Assembly (NCBI GenBank): GCA_026120035.1
Contig: JALRME010000003.1
Location: forward strand, 558,001 to 622,000
Source of the DNA: Coleophoma eucalyptorum
Lineage: Eukaryota > Ascomycota > Leotiomycetes > Helotiales > Dermateaceae
Length of the DNA: 64,000 bases
Reading direction: 5' to 3'
Positions 35,988 to 47,668 of this stretch are shown here, piece after piece (position 1 is the stretch's first letter; each line of letters opens with the position of its first letter). The position numbers were made by a program, and so were the translations under genes. A model generated the notes under the pieces. The model did not search any database. It saw nothing but the letters and a program-made list of their open reading frames with translations, and was not told the DNA's origin.

Positions 35988-37229
35988 TCATTTATACTTT
36001 CGATCCTTGAATCCTGCAAGAACCTCTACAGTGCCATCTGCAGCATACTTCTTTGCAGCTTCATCGGGATTGAGCTGCAGAGTTTGCTTGGCCTTGACCC
36101 ATTGTTCCATGGTCACTTCCTTCTCAAATCTTGGCTCCACACCAGCTTCTTGAAGGACTGGTGAGTCTAGGATTGGCTTCAAAACAACATCGTTGTGTGG
36201 CCTTGCGAAATAAAGCAGTCCGGTTCGATCGTACTGCCATTGATCTTTGGGAGCCGCTACAACTCGATGAATTGAGCTCTTTAACCAGCCGCCGGTCAAA
36301 TGAGAAATGGTATCGGCAAGATTAACGGTGATGGTTCCAGGCTGGGCAGAGACCCAGGTCCACTTTCCATCCTCTCCGAGAACCTGAAGTCCAGCGACAG
36401 GTTGTCTAAATAATAGAGTGACAGTTCCCAAGTCAGTATGGCCGCCGGTTTGTCCGTAATTACTGGCTGCGTGCTCTTCTGGGGTTCGCTTGTGATATAA
36501 CATGTATCTGAAATGGTCTTCGCTCTTCCTTTCATATGTATGTTGCTTGACAAGGTACTCCTCATCTGGGAGTTTTAGTACAATTGCGAAGAGTCGTAGA
36601 AGCGGCAAGACGACATTGGAATGGAGTGAGCGAGAGAAATGCTCGATTTCTGGCAGGTGCGACTTCAACAAATCTGGAAGTGGATGTTTTCCTTCAAAGT
36701 CCTTCGTAAATTTAGGGATGTTGAAGATCTCAATATTATCCTTGACAGGGCCTACCACTTAATCAGTACGGAAGGTATTTTTAATTAAGGGAAGGTCCTG
36801 ATTCAGAACCATAGACGAGAGAGACATTTACGTACCACTTCTACCACGTCCAGGTCTGCGCCAACCATTATAATCAGCATTGGCATAATCAATTTCATAC
36901 CTCTCCTTTTCTTCGACATCAAGATTGAAGAAGTTCTTGGCCAAAGTAAATTGATTGTCAACTAGTTCTTGAGACAAGCCAAAGTTTTTGACATAAAAGA
37001 ATCCCACGTGATGGACAGCATGCTCTAGCTGCTTTGCCAGTCTCTCCTTTCCTCCGGGACGGTTGTAGTCCTCGAGGTCAAGAGTTACGAGCTCAGACCA
37101 AGGAAGATCCTCTTTAGTCTCTGATGGGTGGACATATTTTGGAAGCTGATCATAGTCGTATTGATGTGCGTTGTTGAGAGGTAAAGATTCTTGCTGATTT
37201 GCACTTTCTGTAACCGTAGTTGAGGACAT
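35988..37229 (-). CDS. 2-oxoglutarate/Fe(II)-dependent oxygenase (isopenicillin-N-synthase-like)
   Basis: Exons 37229-36836 and 36751-35988 give 385 residues. The DIOX_N part (about 45-150) has VTLDLEDY and HHVGFFYVKNFG. The 2OG-FeII_Oxy core has the iron ligands in GGHTDLGTVT (H about 235, D about 237) and SSIHRVV (H about 292), and an Arg in YDRTG about residue 305 where the 2-oxoglutarate-binding Arg is expected. All ligands are intact. Reactions in this family include hydroxylation, desaturation and ring closure; the substrate is unknown. It lies head-to-tail with the NCS1 permease. Confidence 0.9.
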
Positions 37230-37822
37230 ATTTGCAAAGGTTCACCTTGGGGTGTTTGGTGATTGAATTGGAAGTACTGAAATTTCTAATGGCTTCTCAC
37301 TAATTGAGGGGTATTACTTGCATTCTTTATGGTTATTCAGGGGCGGGGTTTTCGTCATCTGGTCCCCGCATTTCGCCATTGCCGCGATATCGAATCGTCC
37401 CCTTGTTGCATTGGAATATGCATCAGCCCAAATATCTCGACTTTTCGCAATGTCAACCCCGCTTATCGTCATTCTTCCCCACTACTAGAAAATAGGTTAA
37501 GATGCTCGACATCAAATCGGAAGTCGCCAATACGTGAAGTTGGGGAAGCATAGATATCCTCTAAACTTCTGATTGGTATACCCACTATTGATATTATAAG
37601 GAAGCCCATTGTCGTTCGATGATAACTGTTCACCAATGACTCGATTAAGTTATTTCTAAGCATGTTCACTTGGTGACTTAAACACGATTGACTACATGGT
37701 TTCAAATGCGTTCTAGTCAAACTTCATGCATTGGCAAGATAGGAGGAAATAATCGCCAGATCTCTAGAAACTGGTATCTACATCTATCTAACTATTAAAT
37801 TTGTCATATCTTTTTCAAATTC
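37230..37822. other. Intergenic: upstream of 2OG oxygenase
   Basis: 593-bp spacer between two minus-strand genes; probable promoter, no gene seen. Confidence 0.5.
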
Positions 37823-39709
37823 TTATATAGATGAGTCCTCCCGAATGGAGGAGATCTTGCTAGTCTTCACCTCAGACTCTTTCTCGTTTGTGGATCCGTC
37901 ATATTCTACGCCTTCGATTATTGCAATAGGACTGTCTTCCCTTGGAATAAACTCCTTGACCCCTAATCCAACAGGAGGCCAGATATAATTCATCCCCAAA
38001 TAGGAAATCAATGACAGGGGTGCGGCAACAAAGTACGTGATCTGGAAGATCTTCACTGCGGCATTGTCCGCACTTGCATCAATACATGTCATGAAAAAGC
38101 CAGGAATGGAAGGAATCATTCCTGCGAAAAGTGCAATAATGCAACGGAAATTCCATCCTCCTGTGAACCAGTATATTCCTCCGGGTTCGAAAAGGTCGGG
38201 TACTTTCCATTGTTTTTTCCGAACAATCCAAAAGTCGGAGAGGACGATTGCAGTGGAAGCAGAGAAAAAGACTAAGTTTCAACATTAGTATCTCTCTAAG
38301 ATTGCACATGAAAGCGGATCAGTGGGCTTACTGGTTATACAGGAGAGAACCGTGATGAAGATGGCAGCTTGACCAAAAAACCGCCACGGTTGAAGCACCA
38401 AGGTTGCAAATGTCAAGATAATGGATGCACGTCTCATAGTCAGGTACTTCGGGAAGAGACCAACAAGGTCCATGCCGTAGGGAATACTGTTTTGTGTCAT
38501 GTTCATGAAGATCTGAGACGACAATATCCCACATCCTGCGAAGAAAGTGCCGGCTCTGCAAGCGGGAGTATACGATGTTGTTTGTGCGTACTGAAGCAGT
38601 ACCAAAGGGTTCCAGAGGGTAGTTCCATACATCTGGTACGATGCTGTTGTTGCAAGGACTCCCACTAGAGCACAGATAGTCACAGTGATAGGAAGTGCGA
38701 GGAGCATGCCTGGATTGGCGGCGCCTCTCTTTTTCTCAAAGCGTGTCCAATCCGAAATTCTCTCAGCTGCACCTCCCCAAGTTCCACCGATAGAAGACAT
38801 ACACTGAACAATCCGGAAAGCTCTCTGTGAACCGGTGAGGGTAATTTGAGGAGCTATCAGGTTTCCCGTCCCTCCGTTTGTCTTGACGGTCCAGCCAAGA
38901 ATACCCAAGAACGTCGCGCTGACGATTATAAACGATGGGTACAAACATTTTCTGATTTGGTGAGGTGGGACAAAGTAGAGAATAGGCAGGTAGATGACTG
39001 TATAAATGATGAACCCGATGAGATCCTGTGTCGTGATTCCAGCTGAGGCTGGAAGGGTGTTCTCCAGGTTGTGGAACTGGGGAATCACGGCTCCAATAAT
39101 AAGGCTCACAGCCAGTGATCCAAAGTATGCTTGCATTCCAGCCTGTTTAGATAATGTAAGCGTTTGGACTACAAGCATGTTTCGGTAAAGCAGTTGAATT
39201 GCATTTATATACTTACGAAGACTAGTCCTCCCACCAGAATCACAATAATGGGAATATAAGTACCACGTAAACCATAAGCTGGTCGGTTCATGATAGTCTG
39301 TAGATCTTAATTAGCCTTGAAAAGTAAACAAGTTAGTCAAACATACATAGCCAACGTGATAATCCATCCCAGGTCGAGCAGCAAAGAAGGCCACGAAGGA
39401 TGCAATGCAGCTGCCAACCAGAATAGACCCAATAGTCTCACCAGCAGTCAAGCCATACGCAATATAAGAACTTCCCAGTGTCCAGGTAGAAACACTGACG
39501 CCGTTGGTAACCCAAATTGCAACAAACCCTAGCCATCCAAATGTCCATTCCTTGGGGTCTATGGGATAAAGATCGTGATTACCCCATTTTGTTGTCCCTC
39601 GCCATGTATAGATGTCTTCCCGCGCAGGCACTTCCGCCCATTTCAGAAGCCTTTTGATCATCCCTAGACACGTGAACGACTTTTGGCAATTATTACTAGA
39701 AGTTATCAA
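37823..39709 (-). CDS. NCS1-family permease (uracil/allantoin/nucleobase transporter type)
   Basis: Four exons (39709-39347, 39297-39217, 39142-38332, 38271-37823) give 567 residues and about 12 membrane helices. NCS1 features are KWGNHDLYPIDPKEWTFG, WTLGSSYIAYGLTAGE, MNRPAYGLRGTYIPI, WGGAAERISDWTRF and LSDFWIVRKKQWKVP. NCS1 carriers import uracil, cytosine, allantoin, purines, uridine or related nitrogen compounds with protons or sodium. The closest look is the fungal Fur/Dal4 type. The start at 39709 is the longest; an in-frame Met at 39661 (MIKRLLKW) fits the family equally well. It probably imports the cluster's substrate. Confidence 0.88.
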
Positions 39710-40682
39710 GTCAAAGGTAAGAGAATCTCTAGAACGAGTTGAAGATAAAGTGACCGTGAATATTAGGGGAAAACTCTACAGGGCCGTAGATCGTGAATTT
39801 CCTTTATAGGATGATTGTACAAATATTCGTGCTGTTAAATTTCAGTCACATCAGATTTCTCCGAGATGCTCAGGCCTAGAATATCTATCCGGAGCAAAAC
39901 GAGCCTATCTGCACCGACCCAGGATTTCGGTACAACATTTTCCAAGAGATCACCCTCTGTGAGTCGAAATAGAGTTGTTTGCGCACATGGTTGCCTTCTA
40001 GCCTGCATATACGGATGTTATTGCTATCATCGGCAGCACTGCCGCGATTAGCTGATAAGCAACGCTGAACAGCGAGACCATGTTCTACGATCTAGGCCGA
40101 GGCATCTGAAAAGACCCTGAGTATTAACCCATGCTGATTAAGCCGTATCCTATCAATGAATCGTATCCGCCTAACTTTATTTGCTAATCCATGGCCAGTG
40201 GCTGAATTTGCAGAATCTAGGCGGAGAAGTCTCTCCCGAAACTCAGATTTCATGCTATGTCCGAAGGATAGATTGCGCAATGGCCAATTATTTGCGACGG
40301 ATCGGACTTCCATTTCCTTTTGACTAAATAGTATACTCGATACCATGGCTCTGCTATGCTCTTCGGAAAAGATAGGTTTCCTTCCGCCGAGGTACGGAGC
40401 AGTTGATACTACCAACACCAAGTTAAGCGATCGGTAAAAGGGCCAACTTCCACAGTATGGCTTGCATATATAGTAGTGGCTGCCGAAAATTATAGTGGAG
40501 ATAAGTGCTATATTGAAGAAATATAGAATGCACGCAGTTTTTATGGACGAATTTCATGCAAAATCTCTAGATGAGAACTCTGAAGTTACACTTAAGTATT
40601 CTGGTACAGAGATGTCCAACGATTGCTGGCCAAGGATAGAAGCTTCTCAGAACAATTTATAATTATGTTTCTGTTTTATACT
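39710..40682. other. Intergenic: NCS1 promoter / FMN monooxygenase A 3' side
   Basis: 973 bp with a minus-strand TATA box near the NCS1 end; no gene recognised. Confidence 0.5.
39803..39808 (-). promoter_or_regulatory. TATA box of NCS1 permease gene
   Basis: TATAAA on the minus strand about 94 bp before the Met at 39709. Confidence 0.5.
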
Positions 40683-42527
40683 TTATGCTTCCACACTAAC
40701 AGCTGGTGATGTCCCATTCACTTTTAACTTGTTAACTTTCTCGGCGATTTCTTCCTCCGTAGCTGCAACAGTTGCCGACGGCAAAGTGCTATCTGCCTGT
40801 AGTTCTTGATTTGCAGGCTCCTTTCTGTTGATCCAAATATCCCCTTTACTATCAATCACTCCATCTTGCTTCTTCAAGTTCTCGTATCTGAATTGCGCCG
40901 CTGCATGACAGTCGGGCATCTTACTTGTGCCAGGTTCGCGCAGAAGGTTTTCACGGAAGGTCCCGCCTGGTACTGTGTAGTCCTTCCACATTATACCACG
41001 TTCCTGAAGCACTGGGACTAAAAGTTCGACAATATCTTCATAAGACATTGGATTTGAGACATCTGTAGGTCGCGTCAGATTAGATCTCTGTCATCTCGTA
41101 CGCGGGATGTAGAACCTACATGCGATATTGAATCCGTCAATATCTCCCTCGTTGGCCCATTCTTCAAATACGTCTGCGACCATCTCCGGCGTTCCCACAG
41201 GCATAGCTGCAAAGCCGCAAAATGCCATCTGTTGCCCAATCCTGCGAGGCGTCATCGGAAGGTCAGAATAGCGTTGGAGGACCGTGATCATAGCATGAAT
41301 ACCACTATCGGGTTTACTATTGTCGAGCACGAATGGCTCATCTAGAGGATATTGTCCAAAGTCGACACCCAAATAGCCACTCATTTTCGCCAGCCCTCCA
41401 GCGTAGTCTACATTGGCCAAAGCTTTCTCATACTTAGCCTTTGCCTCTTCCACTGTGCGGCCGAGGATTGGTGTAATCTGGGGAAAGAACTTGACATGAT
41501 TGGGATCTCTTCCATTAGCGGCAGCTGCTGCTCGGATAGAATCAACAATTCGTTTGGTTTCCGAAGGCTTGTGTCCACCACAGAAAATTGCTTCGGCATG
41601 CTTTGCAGCAAATGCCGACCCGGCACTTGAAGTCCCAGCCTGGAACAATACTGGTGTTCGCTGTGGCGAGGGATGCATCGGTCCATATGAAACAGTTCGG
41701 TGATATAGTCCATTGAAATTGACTTTGTGAACCTTGCTGAAATCGTATGCTCCATTTTCGGCACTCCATATTGACGCACCATCCTCCCAAGAACCCTCCC
41801 AGAGACTAAGGCTGTCAGATAATATGATCGGTCGTATATCCCTTGGCTTAAACATACGTGTATACAAGATCCATAAATTCATGAGCCTCCTCATATCTTC
41901 TATCATGGCCAGTAACTTGTAGTTTGCCCATTGCTTTTGCCGCAGTGTCGGAATAACTAGTTACCACATTCCATGCAAATCTTCCGTTGGAGACATGGTC
42001 GAGGGTGGATATAGTACGGGCTAATATATAGGGCTGGTATCTAAATTAGCAGATATTCAAGTGAAAGGAAACATTCACCGACATTTATGTATGAAGTACT
42101 CCCCGTCACGCCAAAGGAGACATTTTTGGTGACGCTTGCCATTGCTGGGACCAGCACTAATGGATCCAATGTACCAACACCGGATCCCCCATGGAATGTC
42201 GCCTCAGCACTATCATTGAACTTATCGTCCACTGTCATCAATTAGAACGAAAGTAGAAAGTTTGAAGGATTGTATATTCGTGCCTCCATAAACATCGGCA
42301 AAGAAGATGCATGATATTTTGCCTTTGTCTGCTAACTTTGCCAGCCACTGGTAATACTCGAGACGATCTTTGTTCCTTGAATTATCTGCGGGGTCTCTTG
42401 AAGTTTCGTCATTAGCAGAATCCATCTACTCATAACGGCGTACTCACTTCCACTGGCCCACGCCCATATGGCTACCAGTACATGCTTGGTCGAAAAAGTT
42501 GAGGTGGAGTTGTTTCTTAGGAGCCAT
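40683..42527 (-). CDS. FMN-dependent monooxygenase, NtaA/SnaA/DszA type (paralogue A)
   Basis: Bacterial luciferase-like TIM-barrel oxygenase that needs reduced FMN from a separate reductase. Six exons (42527-42448, 42396-42284, 42231-42083, 42033-41858, 41805-41120, 41062-40683) give 527 residues. Signatures are LHLNFFDQACTGSHMG, FGVTGSTSY, STLDHVSNGRFAWNVVTSYS, LWEGSWEDGA, MHPSPQRTPVLFQAG and VGTPEMVADVFEEW. The C-terminal MSYEDIVELLVPVLQERG tail is shared with paralogue B. Intron 2 (42283-42232) must use a GC donor (G/GCACGA) to keep the frame; intron 3 uses a weak GTCGGT. Known relatives cleave C-N or C-S bonds in nitrilotriacetate, EDTA or dibenzothiophene sulfone. Divergent from paralogue B. 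Confidence 0.88.
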
Positions 42528-43183
42528 CTTGACAAAGATAAAAGACTGCGCGTCTTCTGGTGGTTAGCTAAAATCTCTAGAGAATTTTGCTCTTTTTAAA
42601 TCTGGTTGAGATCATACGCTGATGATCTGGAAATGTGTTGCCCCTCCATATGCAACATCCCTTTACCTAGCCCCAGAAGTGGATATAGCGCAAGGCGATA
42701 ATTGATTCCCGACGATCTAAAAACCTTCATTTCAGTCTCCTAGTTCCAGTTTCTGCCGACAAGTTGCATGTGGAGCGTCGCTGTACACTCCCAATTGGAG
42801 AGTTATTATCATCGGGACAAAGTCTCCTGGATCGGCTCGCTTGCCGTCTCCACACCCAAGCCGTCTCGACGCATTTGCTTCATGGACTAGTTCATAGACC
42901 TAACGAAATGACTCCGATGCACTTTACGTGTGATTTCCGGTATAGATAAGATCTGATTCTTATCCGTACAGTTGGAGGGATCTCGGCCGGTGTTTCAATC
43001 TTGAGTGAACATAGTTCTTCCAATTTCGCATGTTGTAGCCGATCCTAACCCCTGTACTGCTAAACCGCTCGACCTTCTGCTACTGCTAGACTCATAGACA
43101 AGTCCTTTAAACTCACCAAACCATGCTTTAAATCAAGTTATCTTTATTGATTGCACAAACCAAAGCATCAAAATTTTGCCACC
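42528..43183. other. Divergent promoter of monooxygenases A and B
   Basis: 656 bp between head-to-head paralogues, with several GATA cores; no gene seen. Confidence 0.5.
42945..42964. promoter_or_regulatory. Inverted GATA pair in A/B promoter
   Basis: GATAAG (42945-42950) faces CTTATC (42959-42964) with 8 bp between. Paired GATA cores suit AreA/NIT2-type nitrogen regulators; inferred. Confidence 0.4.
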
Positions 43184-45025
43184 ATGTCATCAGCAGAAGG
43201 AGCTCCAGCTGAGTTACGGCCTACTCAAAAAAGGCAAATGCACCTCAATTTCTTTGAGACTGCATGCAATGGAAGTCACATGTGCACTGGGCAATGGAAG
43301 TGAGTCTTTTGCCTTAAAATAAGAGAGAAAGCCTTAGCACTGACATGATTCCTAGAGACCCAAATGATAATTCACGCTACAAAGATAGACTCGAATATGT
43401 AAATACCAAGAAATGAACCAAGAAACTCGCAGAGATTTAATTAACTAACTTGTTTTAAGTACATCTGGCTAGCAAAGCTTGCCGACAAGGGCAAAATCAC
43501 GTCTATTTTCTTTGCTGATGGCTATGGCCTCATGTCGACATATCAAGGCAAGCCTGATGCCACGTTCAGAGGTGGCTCTATGGTTGCCTACCTTGATCCA
43601 GTGGTCCTCATTTCTGCCATGGCGGCTGTGACAAAATCGGTAGCTTTTGGTATCACTGGAAGCACAAGTTATATCAGTAAATCGATTTCCCCCCAACCTG
43701 TGTATATGCTGGACGCTGACAAGGTATAGATCCATTTATTCTAGCACGTACTTGGTCCACACTAGATCACGTTACAAGAGGAAGAATTGCGTGGAATGTA
43801 GTTACCAGCTACTCGAACTCTGCTGCTCAAGCCATGGGCTTCGATAAGGTCCGACCTTCAGAGGAAAGATACAAGGCAGCCCATGAATACATGGATCTTG
43901 TATATCAGTAAGAAACCATCGTCCGAAGTTCATGATAGAATAATTCTAACGCAAAGAACTTAGATTATGGGAAAAGTCCTGGGAAGATGGTGCTGTGGCA
44001 TGGCAAGCAGAACCCGAAATGGCCTACGACCCCGAGAAGATCCATAAAATCGATTTTGATGGAGAGTTCCACCGATGCCATGCCTATCACCAGACACATC
44101 CATCCCCGCAACGGACTCCAGTCATTTTCCAGGCCGGTGCAAGCAAGTCCGGTATTGACTTTGCGGGTAAGCACGGAGAGGCCATCTATACTGACAACAT
44201 GACTTTTGACTCTTTGACAAGCTATGTTAAGGATGTTCGTGCTGCAGCCGTGAAATACGGTCGCGACCCTTACGATGTGAAAATCTTCGTAGCAATCATG
44301 CCATTCCTTGGCCGAACCCTGGAGGAGGCGCAAGAAAAGTATCGAAAGGCGGAAGCACTGGTCAGTGTGCAGTCTGGACTTGCAAAACTGTGCGGCTTCA
44401 CGGGACTCGACTTGTCCAAGTACCCTTATAAAGAGCCATTCACCTTCGAAGCACAAGCTGGAGATGGAGCCATAACTGGCGTCATCAAGAACTTCAATTT
44501 GAGAGCAAAGGAATCGACAGAGCCTTTAACCCCTGAGAAAATCGGGAAGATGGCAGGTTTCATTAACACACCTGCTCCTATTGGAACACCGGAAATGGTA
44601 GCAGATGTGTTCCAAGAGTGGATGGACAAAACCGACGTCGACGGATTCAACCTCGTTTGTAAGTTGAATTCGGTCAGAATTTTGATATTTGACTATACTA
44701 ATGTATCTCCAAAGATGTCTCAAACCCCATGTCATATGAGGATATTGTTGAATTGCTTGTGCCTGAACTACAAAAGCGCAAGCTTATGTGGAGTGATTAC
44801 ACTGTACCAGGTGGGACTTATAGAGAGAATCTTCATAACACGCCTGGTGATTCATTCTTGAATTCCAGACATCCGGGTTCCAAGTACAAGTGGAACAAGG
44901 AAACTGATGCCAACGGTGCTGAGACAGAGACGAATGGTATAGCGGTAAACCCTGAGGTCATTGTCCCGGTAATGAGTGAAAGTGCTCCTGTTATGCAAGC
45001 ACAGGCTCAAGAGGTTGCGGCGTGA
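43184..45025 (+). CDS. FMN-dependent monooxygenase, NtaA/SnaA/DszA type (paralogue B)
   Basis: Six exons (43184-43299, 43356-43398, 43460-43676, 43730-43907, 43964-44658, 44715-45025) give 519 residues. Shares with A and C the blocks HLNFFETACNGSH, FGITGSTSYI, STLDHVTRGRIAWNVVTSYS, LWEKSWEDGA, HPSPQRTPVIFQAGASKSG, PFLGRTLEEAQ and GTPEMVADVFQEW. All its introns are GT-AG. Intron 2, after LEY, is not shared with A or C. The ATG context (CCACCATG) is strong. It needs FMNH2 from a flavin reductase, none of which is seen in the window. Tandem with paralogue C. Confidence 0.9.
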
Positions 45026-45497
45026 TTCTGGGTAGTCATTTCTAGCTATCTAAATACATTAATCATATCCTTGAAGATTCCAAAATACTTAGGATCTAGA
45101 AGAAAGCCGTCCACGGCTAAGTGACAGTTCCTATACTTGGCGAATCATACCTGCCAAATCATACCTGCCAGTGATGCAACGCCCAAATTTCATGGTTTGG
45201 TATATACCCAGAATGATGCAAATCAACACCTGCCTTATCATTTCTGATAGGAACCTCGAAATCTACTAGGTATTCGCAGTCATCGGGTATCATTAGTGAC
45301 TTGCAAGGATGAAATGCCTTGCTAGTCGACCTCCTCGGCTCGCCTGCCGAAAGCTCTCACTAAGTACACGCGCCGCCTCCATATCAGTGTCGCAGCCGAG
45401 AACCCATGCTCACTCAAGTTCTTAAGTTAGGATCATAGATTAATATTCACTTTCAGCATTTCACCTTAGAATTGATTCCTCGTTACAGGTCACCAAC
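45026..45497. other. Intergenic: B to C
   Basis: 472 bp; contains the 14-bp direct repeat listed separately, no gene. Confidence 0.5.
45143..45170. repeat. Two exact 14-bp direct repeats
   Basis: AATCATACCTGCCA occurs twice in tandem in the promoter region of paralogue C. Confidence 0.85.
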
Positions 45498-47219
45498 ATG
45501 GCTGCGGAAGCCCCCAAGAAAATACAACTGAACTTTTTCGAAACCGCTTGCACGGGCACAGTCAACGCCATTGGGCAATGGAAGTACGTACACTCTAACT
45601 CACTCATCATCGATGGAAATGGTTAACACCAGACAGAGACCCAAAGGATATTTCAAAAACAAAAGACAGACTTGTGTACTACATGAACCTGGCCAAACTA
45701 GCCGAGAAGGGCAAGATCAGCTCCATCTTCTTTGCAGACAGCTATGGCGGCCATGAGATATTTGAGGGCAAAGCCGATGCCCAGTACAAGGGCGGCTCGC
45801 ACGTGGCCAAGTTGGACCCAACCGTGTTCATCTCGGCCATGGCTACTGTCACGGACTCGGTGGGGTTTGGCATTACTGGAAGCACAACTCATATCCGTGA
45901 GTTTTGTAGTTTTGCGGCATTCTACTTGGGTGAAACTGATGGATTGTGTTCATGATAGCACCGTATCTCTTGGCTCGGACTTGGTCAACTTTGGATCATG
46001 TTACAGATGGTCGAATGGGTGAGTCCCTGCATCATTTCCAGAAATTTCGCTAATTCACTACTTAGCATGGAACATTGTGACCTCATTCAGTGATTCCTCA
46101 GCAAAAGCGCTAGGCTTAGATAACATGCTACCACATGATGAGCGGTACAACGCAGCAGAGGAATACATGGACATTATCTACCAGCAAGTTTCTCACCGGC
46201 AATCCCCCTTTAAACTCCAGCTTACCTTTCATCCAGGCTCTGGGAGAAATCTTGGGAAGACGGCGCTCAAACATGGCAGGTAGAACCCGAAATGGCCTAT
46301 GATCCATCCAAAGTGCACCGAATTGAGTATCAAGGAAAATACCTCAAGTTCTCAGGGGTACAGCAAGCCCACCCCTCACCGCAGCGAACCCCGCTGACAT
46401 TCCAAGCGGGGGCCTCGAAATCGGGCATCGCGTTTGGGGGGAAGCACGCCGAGGCGATATTCTGCGCGCATTCCTCGATTGCCGACTGCAAGAAGTACAC
46501 CAAGAGTGTACGAGAGGCCGCCGCGGCTGAGGGCCGGGATCCGCAGTCGATCAAGTTCTTTCTGGGCGCGATGCCGTTTCTTGGGCGGACCCAAGGGGAG
46601 GCAGAGGAGAAGTTCGAGGCGGCGAGGAAGCGAGCAAGCATCCAAGGCGGCTTGGCTAGATTCTCGGGCTTTGTCAATGTTGATATGAGCGTCTATCCGG
46701 TTGACGAGCCCTTCAAGTTTAAAGGCGAGCTGAAGGAAAATGCGGTACAGGGGATTGTCAATAGCATGAAGAGTATGAACGACAACGAGGACATGACTCC
46801 AAGGGACGTCGGAGAGATTTTGGCATTTGGAGGAATTGGTCCAAGGCCCGTGGGGACAGCTGAGATGGTCGCGGATGAATTACAGCAGTGGATGAAGGAA
46901 GGGGATATTGATGGGTTTAATTTGTCACGTAAGTCACACTTGAAGTCGAGAGATCCTCACACTGATATTAATGACAGCTGTGTCAATGCCAAGTTCATGG
47001 GAGGATATTGTTGATCTCCTTGTCCCAGAACTACAGAGAAGAGGCTTGTACTGGGATGATTATCCTGCACCTGGAGGAACACTTAGAGAAAACATGTATA
47101 GTGCACCTGGAAGGCCATTCTTGGCCGATGATCATCCCGGCTCAAAGTTCAAATGGAATGCATCTAAGGTTAAAGAGAAGGTAGTAAATGGCTGCAACAA
47201 GGAGGTTAATGGAGTATAG
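45498..47219 (+). CDS. FMN-dependent monooxygenase, NtaA/SnaA/DszA type (paralogue C)
   Basis: Six exons (45498-45583, 45637-45896, 45959-46018, 46066-46183, 46237-46928, 46978-47219) give 485 residues. Blocks: IQLNFFETACTGTV, FFADSYGG, FGITGSTTHI, STLDHVTDGRMAWNIVTSFS, LWEKSWEDGAQTW, HPSPQRTPLTFQAGASKSG and GTAEMVADELQQW. Intron 4 starts with GCAAGT, a textbook GC-AG donor, at the position where A and B have GT donors. An intron after GRM is unique to C. The 46370-46620 part is clearly more GC-rich than A and B. The C-terminal tail is shorter and diverged (SSWEDIVDLL). Probably a distinct substrate range. Confidence 0.88.
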
Positions 47220-47668
47220 TAGTGGGTGTGAATTAAGAGACGTCTTTTCGGGAAGGACCTTTCCGAAGAGCTCGCTTAACCTCGCTCGTCTGCAATCAAT
47301 TAATCAATCAATCCATCGATAATGGGGAAGACTTGACCTGCAACAGTGATCTTCAGATAAGCGTAATGTGCGGAATCTATGTAACGTAGATCCACAGTCA
47401 CGAGCTCAAGTCCCATTGCTGCACTTGTTGTTGAGTCCAATAAGGACAGTCACCAGGTGGTTAGCTACGGCAAGGATACCGACCCAAGTTTGCTATCGAA
47501 CACGAGCTGCACACGAGCTCCGTACCTACCTTATCGCTATCGGCACTTACTCATAGTTGAGGGGCTCTATGCAGGATCTCCTTCTCAGGTATTTGATCGG
47601 AAGGAAGTTCTACTACAGTGAACTGTCACAGAAACAGGCGGGAACCCTTTCCAGTAGCAGTCCACAAA
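47220..47668. other. Intergenic: C to regulator 2
   Basis: 449 bp, with an AATC-rich run near 47297-47314. Probable promoter of the regulator gene. Confidence 0.5.

Noticed and set aside
46330..46677. Antisense ORFs in paralogue C
   Set aside because: Produced by the GC-rich coding exon on the other strand.
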